This document shows, in pieces, positions 61,120 through 64,000 of a stretch of DNA of 64,000 nucleotides; position 1 is the stretch's first letter, and each line of letters starts with the position of its first letter. Origin of the DNA: Pontibacter populi (lineage in GTDB: Bacteria > Bacteroidota > Bacteroidia > Cytophagales > Hymenobacteraceae); the NCBI RefSeq assembly GCF_019336435.1, contig NZ_JAHWXQ010000001.1:1178001-1242000 (forward strand), given 5' to 3'. The position numbers and the translations under genes are program-made. The notes under the pieces are model-generated. The model had not been told where the DNA came from. It made no database searches and saw nothing but the letters and a program-made list of their open reading frames with translations.

Positions 61120-63426
61120 TTAGTGTGTTTTTAATGTTTCTACCAGTTCCAGATCGATAGTTCGGTCGTTCAGGTTAGCGCTTACAACTTCTACCAGTAC
61201 CTCATCGCCAAACGAAATAATACGCTTGTTCTGGCGACCAATAATGCGGTAGTTGTTCGCATCCAGTTCATAGTAGTCGTCGTTCAGACTCGACAGGCGT
61301 ACCATCCCTTCGCATTTGTTCTCTTCGATCTCCACAAATATACCCCATTCTGTAACACCAGACACAATTCCTTTGTATTGGTTGCCGATCGTGTCTTTCA
61401 TAAACTCTACCTGCTTGTACTTAATGGAAGCACGCTCGGCATCGGCAGCGCGTTTTTCCATTTCAGAGGAGTGCTGGCATTTCGCTTCGTATTCGTCTTT
61501 CTCCGTCGATGGGCCACCATCCAGGTAGTGCTGCAACAGGCGGTGCGCCATCATATCAGGGTAGCGGCGAATTGGCGACGTAAAGTGCGAGTAATGCGCG
61601 AATGCCAGACCAAAGTGGCCTTCTGGCTCGGTGCTATACTTTGCCTTCGCCATCGTACGGATAGCCAGGTTCTGCAGTACGTTTTGCTCTGGTTTTCCTT
61701 CAGTTTCTTCAGCCAGGTTGTTCAGTTCTGCTGATATATTGCCATCCGGGTCTACTTTATAGCCAAATTTACGGGCAAAAATAGAGAAGGTGCTTAGCTT
61801 ATCAGGATCTGGAGCACCGTGGGTACGGTAAACCATAGTCGGGTGCTTTTTACCTTTGCCCATGTTATACACAAACTCCGCTACCTTTTTATTGGCCAGC
61901 AGCATGAATTCCTCGATCAGTTTGTGGGCATCCTTGCGTTCTTTTACATAGATGTACAGCGGCTTGCCATTATCATCCAGCTTGAATTTAACTTCTGTTG
62001 TCTCGAAGCTGATGGCGCCATTCTTAAAGCGTTTGTCTTTTAGTTTTTTGGCGATAGCGTTCAGAATGTTGATCTCTTCCGCAAAATCACCTTCGCCGGT
62101 TTCGATGCGCTCCTGTGCTTCTTCGTAGGCAAATCTGCGGTCAGAGTAAATTACTGTGCGGCCAAACCATTCGCTGTATAGTTTACCGTTATCATCCAGC
62201 TCGAAAACTGCCGAGAAAGTCAGCTTCTCTTCGTTCGGGCGTAACGAACAAAGGCCGTTTGAAAGGCGCTCAGGCAACATTGGCACCGTTCTATCCACAA
62301 GATAAACCGACGTGGCTCTGTGGAAAGCTTCTTTCTCCAGTATCGTTTTAGGCGTTACGTAATGCGTTACATCGGCAATGTGCACACCAATCTCCCAGTT
62401 ACCGTTCTCCAGTTTCTGTATCGATAAGGCATCATCAAAGTCCTTGGCATCGGCTGGGTCAATGGTAAAGGTGGTTACATCCCTGAAATCGCGGCGTTTG
62501 GCAATCTCCTCTTTTGTAATTTTATCGGATATTTCATTTGCTTCTTCTTCCACAGACTCCGGAAACTCGAATGGCAAGCCGAATTCTGCCATAATGGAAT
62601 GGATCTCAGCTTCGTGTTCACCGGCCGGACCGAACACACGCGTTACTTCGCCGGTTGGGTTCTTGCCGGGCTTATCAGGCCACTCGGTAATTTTAACAAG
62701 TACCTTGTCGCCATTATTAGCGCCATTAAGGCCACGTTCACCTACAAATATATCAAAGTAGAGCTTCTTGAAATCTGGAACTACAAAGCCGAAATTCTTA
62801 GATAGTTGTATAATGCCTACCAGTTCTTCGCGGCGGCGTTCTATAATCTCTACAACTATACCTTCGGCACGTCCGCCTTCATAGGTTGGCAGCACTTCTA
62901 CTTTCACAGTGTCGCCGTCCATGGCATAGTTCAGGTGCTCCCTGAACACGCGCACATCATCTTCGGTCTGTTCCGATACTATGTAAGCGTACTTGTTATT
63001 CGCCATATCTACCCTGCCAGTAATAATTTCTACCTTCAGGTTTAGCGTGTACTTGTCTTCGTCTACTAATATGCGGCTTTCGCGCTGTAAGGCAGCAAGC
63101 ATATCGCTTACCAGCTCACGGCCTTTTTTATCTACCACCCCTAAGCGGCGGTATATCTGGCGAAGTGTAAAATCTGTATCCGGATTCTTGGAGAATAGCT
63201 CCAGCACCATGCCTTTTGCTGATCTATCTCGGCCACCTTCTCTACGGCCAGAAGACTCTCTTCTGTCGCCTGAACGGCCTCTACCGCCACCTGTTGATTC
63301 TCTTCTTGACGATGATTCACCGCGTGGTGCTCCGTCTTTTCTTGATGATGACTCGCCACGGCGGGAGCCACCTTTTTCGCTGCGGCCTTTACCTCTGCCG
63401 CCAGTGTTATCTCTATTACCTCTCAT
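61120..63426 (-). CDS. rnr: Ribonuclease R
   Basis: 768 residues. 3'-5' hydrolytic exoribonuclease. The first 75 residues are Arg/Gly/Ser/Glu-rich and look disordered, unusual for RNase R and like the N-terminus of the pseudouridine synthase at 35956-37797. Then an N-terminal helix-turn-helix (about 78-140), cold-shock domains, the RNB domain (FTIDPADAKDFDDALSI near 320) and a C-terminal S1 domain. No CTATAG occurs inside the gene. Confidence 0.95.
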   Translation of the reverse strand: MRGNRDNTGGRGKGRSEKGGSRRGESSSRKDGAPRGESSSRRESTGGGRGRSGDRRESSGRREGGRDRSAKGMVLELFSKNPDTDFTLRQIYRRLGVVDKKGRELVSDMLAALQRESRILVDEDKYTLNLKVEIITGRVDMANNKYAYIVSEQTEDDVRVFREHLNYAMDGDTVKVEVLPTYEGGRAEGIVVEIIERRREELVGIIQLSKNFGFVVPDFKKLYFDIFVGERGLNGANNGDKVLVKITEWPDKPGKNPTGEVTRVFGPAGEHEAEIHSIMAEFGLPFEFPESVEEEANEISDKITKEEIAKRRDFRDVTTFTIDPADAKDFDDALSIQKLENGNWEIGVHIADVTHYVTPKTILEKEAFHRATSVYLVDRTVPMLPERLSNGLCSLRPNEEKLTFSAVFELDDNGKLYSEWFGRTVIYSDRRFAYEEAQERIETGEGDFAEEINILNAIAKKLKDKRFKNGAISFETTEVKFKLDDNGKPLYIYVKERKDAHKLIEEFMLLANKKVAEFVYNMGKGKKHPTMVYRTHGAPDPDKLSTFSIFARKFGYKVDPDGNISAELNNLAEETEGKPEQNVLQNLAIRTMAKAKYSTEPEGHFGLAFAHYSHFTSPIRRYPDMMAHRLLQHYLDGGPSTEKDEYEAKCQHSSEMEKRAADAERASIKYKQVEFMKDTIGNQYKGIVSGVTEWGIFVEIEENKCEGMVRLSSLNDDYYELDANNYRIIGRQNKRIISFGDEVLVEVVSANLNDRTIDLELVETLKTH

Positions 63427-63711
63427 GTATCAAATTGATGGGAATATTGCTCCTTTAGCTTTACTCCAATGTATTTACAAACTTTAACTTAAATAGTTTT
63501 GATACTATACGCCACAAAAAGCGCTTTGGCTAAAGTCTGATTGCAATTATAGCTTAATTTATATAGAAAACGCTATATAATGGTGTTAGAAGGGAAATAA
63601 AGCCTGTTAAGAAATAGTTAAGCTTATTTGTTTAGCTGTTTGGGGGAACATAATATTTTAATTGTCGGTCTGAGCGATAGTCGAGGTAGCTTATACATTC
63701 TATAATTCATC
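63427..63711. other. AT-rich upstream region of rnr
   Basis: No gene. It probably holds the rnr promoter; I see no clear TAnnTTTG on the minus strand. Confidence 0.5.
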
Positions 63712-63968
63712 TTCTGTCATTTCGAACAACGTGAGAAATCTATCTTAGCTTATAGTTCGCTTTTCTAACAATCGAGCCAAGCATTTTCTTTTATAGCTAC
63801 TTCTAATCCTGGGAGCTCTAGGAACCTATCGTTTCATTTCAAGCTTTGGTGCCCTCACGGCCGGGAGGCCCCGTCTTCGGGCATCGCGCTACTGCTTTCT
63901 TGCTATCCTCGTGCCTCGGGCTGCCTAGCGGCACTGCAACAAAGCAAAGGCGCTCAACCCAAAGACTG
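63712..63968. repeat. Dispersed repeat, copy 2 (partner at 26934-27216)
   Basis: Same orientation and block order as copy 1. The 125-bp core (63844-63968) differs from copy 1 at about six positions. Upstream, TCATTTCGAAC and GTGAGAAATCT recur, with a shorter spacer. Confidence 0.75.
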
Positions 63969-64000
63969 TGATCAGTTCGATAGCTAAAGTTCTTCTATAG

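Larger units (their letters stand above)
341..64000. repeat. Highly iterated palindrome AACTATAGTT (core CTATAG), dispersed
   Basis: Perfect 10-mers found by eye begin at 1286, 1517, 10082, 14894, 14996, 19875, 19918, 20481, 20998, 36942, 37563, 44859, 45496, 45801, 47093, 47127, 48162, 48886, 49655, 51512, 51533 and 60354. About 90 copies of the 6-mer core CTATAG were seen in all, in genes and between them, usually flanked by AA on the left or TT on the right. The list is hand-made and may miss a few. Confidence 0.85.

Noticed and set aside
1..64000. CRISPR array or intact IS element
   Set aside because: No regular direct repeats with unique spacers and no transposase gene were found.

Overview
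The window comes from a Bacteroidota chromosome, most like the Hymenobacteraceae/Cytophagales (for example Pontibacter); genus is an inference. The evidence is Bacteroidota-type promoters (TTG, about 20 bp, TAnnTTTG) and families typical of the phylum: DUF4270, head-GIN (DUF2807), DUF3857, a short GT5 'glycogen synthase' beside panC, bacterial GGGPS, type III pantothenate kinase, and an RGG-like pseudouridine synthase. Almost everything is chromosomal housekeeping. I see no prophage, CRISPR array, rRNA operon or intact insertion sequence.

Layout. 1-5.5 kb: partial membrane Fe-S oxidoreductase, tRNA-Phe, a DnaJ/TPR protein, a three-gene overlapping unit (holin-like protein, membrane protein, GGGPS) and an AraC regulator. 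5.6-17.7 kb: acyl-CoA dehydrogenase; a minus-strand cluster panC-panD-flippase-like-rfaE2-yugP; divergent GT5-DUF4270-glmS; RidA; BrkB. 17.8-26.9 kb: gltX, AIM24, GH3, a four-helix-bundle gene inside terminal inverted repeats, lptB, GH25 muramidase, recJ. 27-39 kb: TPR protein, then a long minus-strand block traR-scpB-rluB-coaX-OMP-lptC-small ORF-CNNM-SurA-like PPIase, joining RNA modification, chromosome segregation and envelope biogenesis. 39-47 kb: OMP, ribH, TPR, pdhA, recF, DciA-like DUF721, thioesterase, M28 peptidase. 47-55 kb: head-GIN protein; rhomboid/zinc-ribbon/four-TM cluster; a frameshifted NTF2-like gene; secreted TonB-MORN protein; DUF3857 transglutaminase. 55-63.4 kb: ABC exporter, STAS-like, fasciclin, second rhomboid, HAD phosphatase, polyprenyl synthetase, RNase R.

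The strongest unexplained signal is a highly iterated palindrome, AACTATAGTT (core CTATAG). By eye I found at least 22 perfect 10-mers and about 90 copies of the 6-mer core, in genes, at stop codons and in terminators. At roughly 45% GC (my estimate) about 0.1 and 19 would be expected. Other notable structure: a 458-bp cassette with perfect 24-bp terminal inverted repeats around a 23S-IVP-like gene; a 291-bp MITE-like element with 44-bp imperfect inverted ends; a roughly 280-bp dispersed repeat present twice; two orphan promoter-plus-hairpin units that may be small RNAs; and two small membrane-protein genes.

All counts and coordinates of motifs were made by hand reading and may be off by a few items. 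Functions are assigned from motifs, not from database searches.
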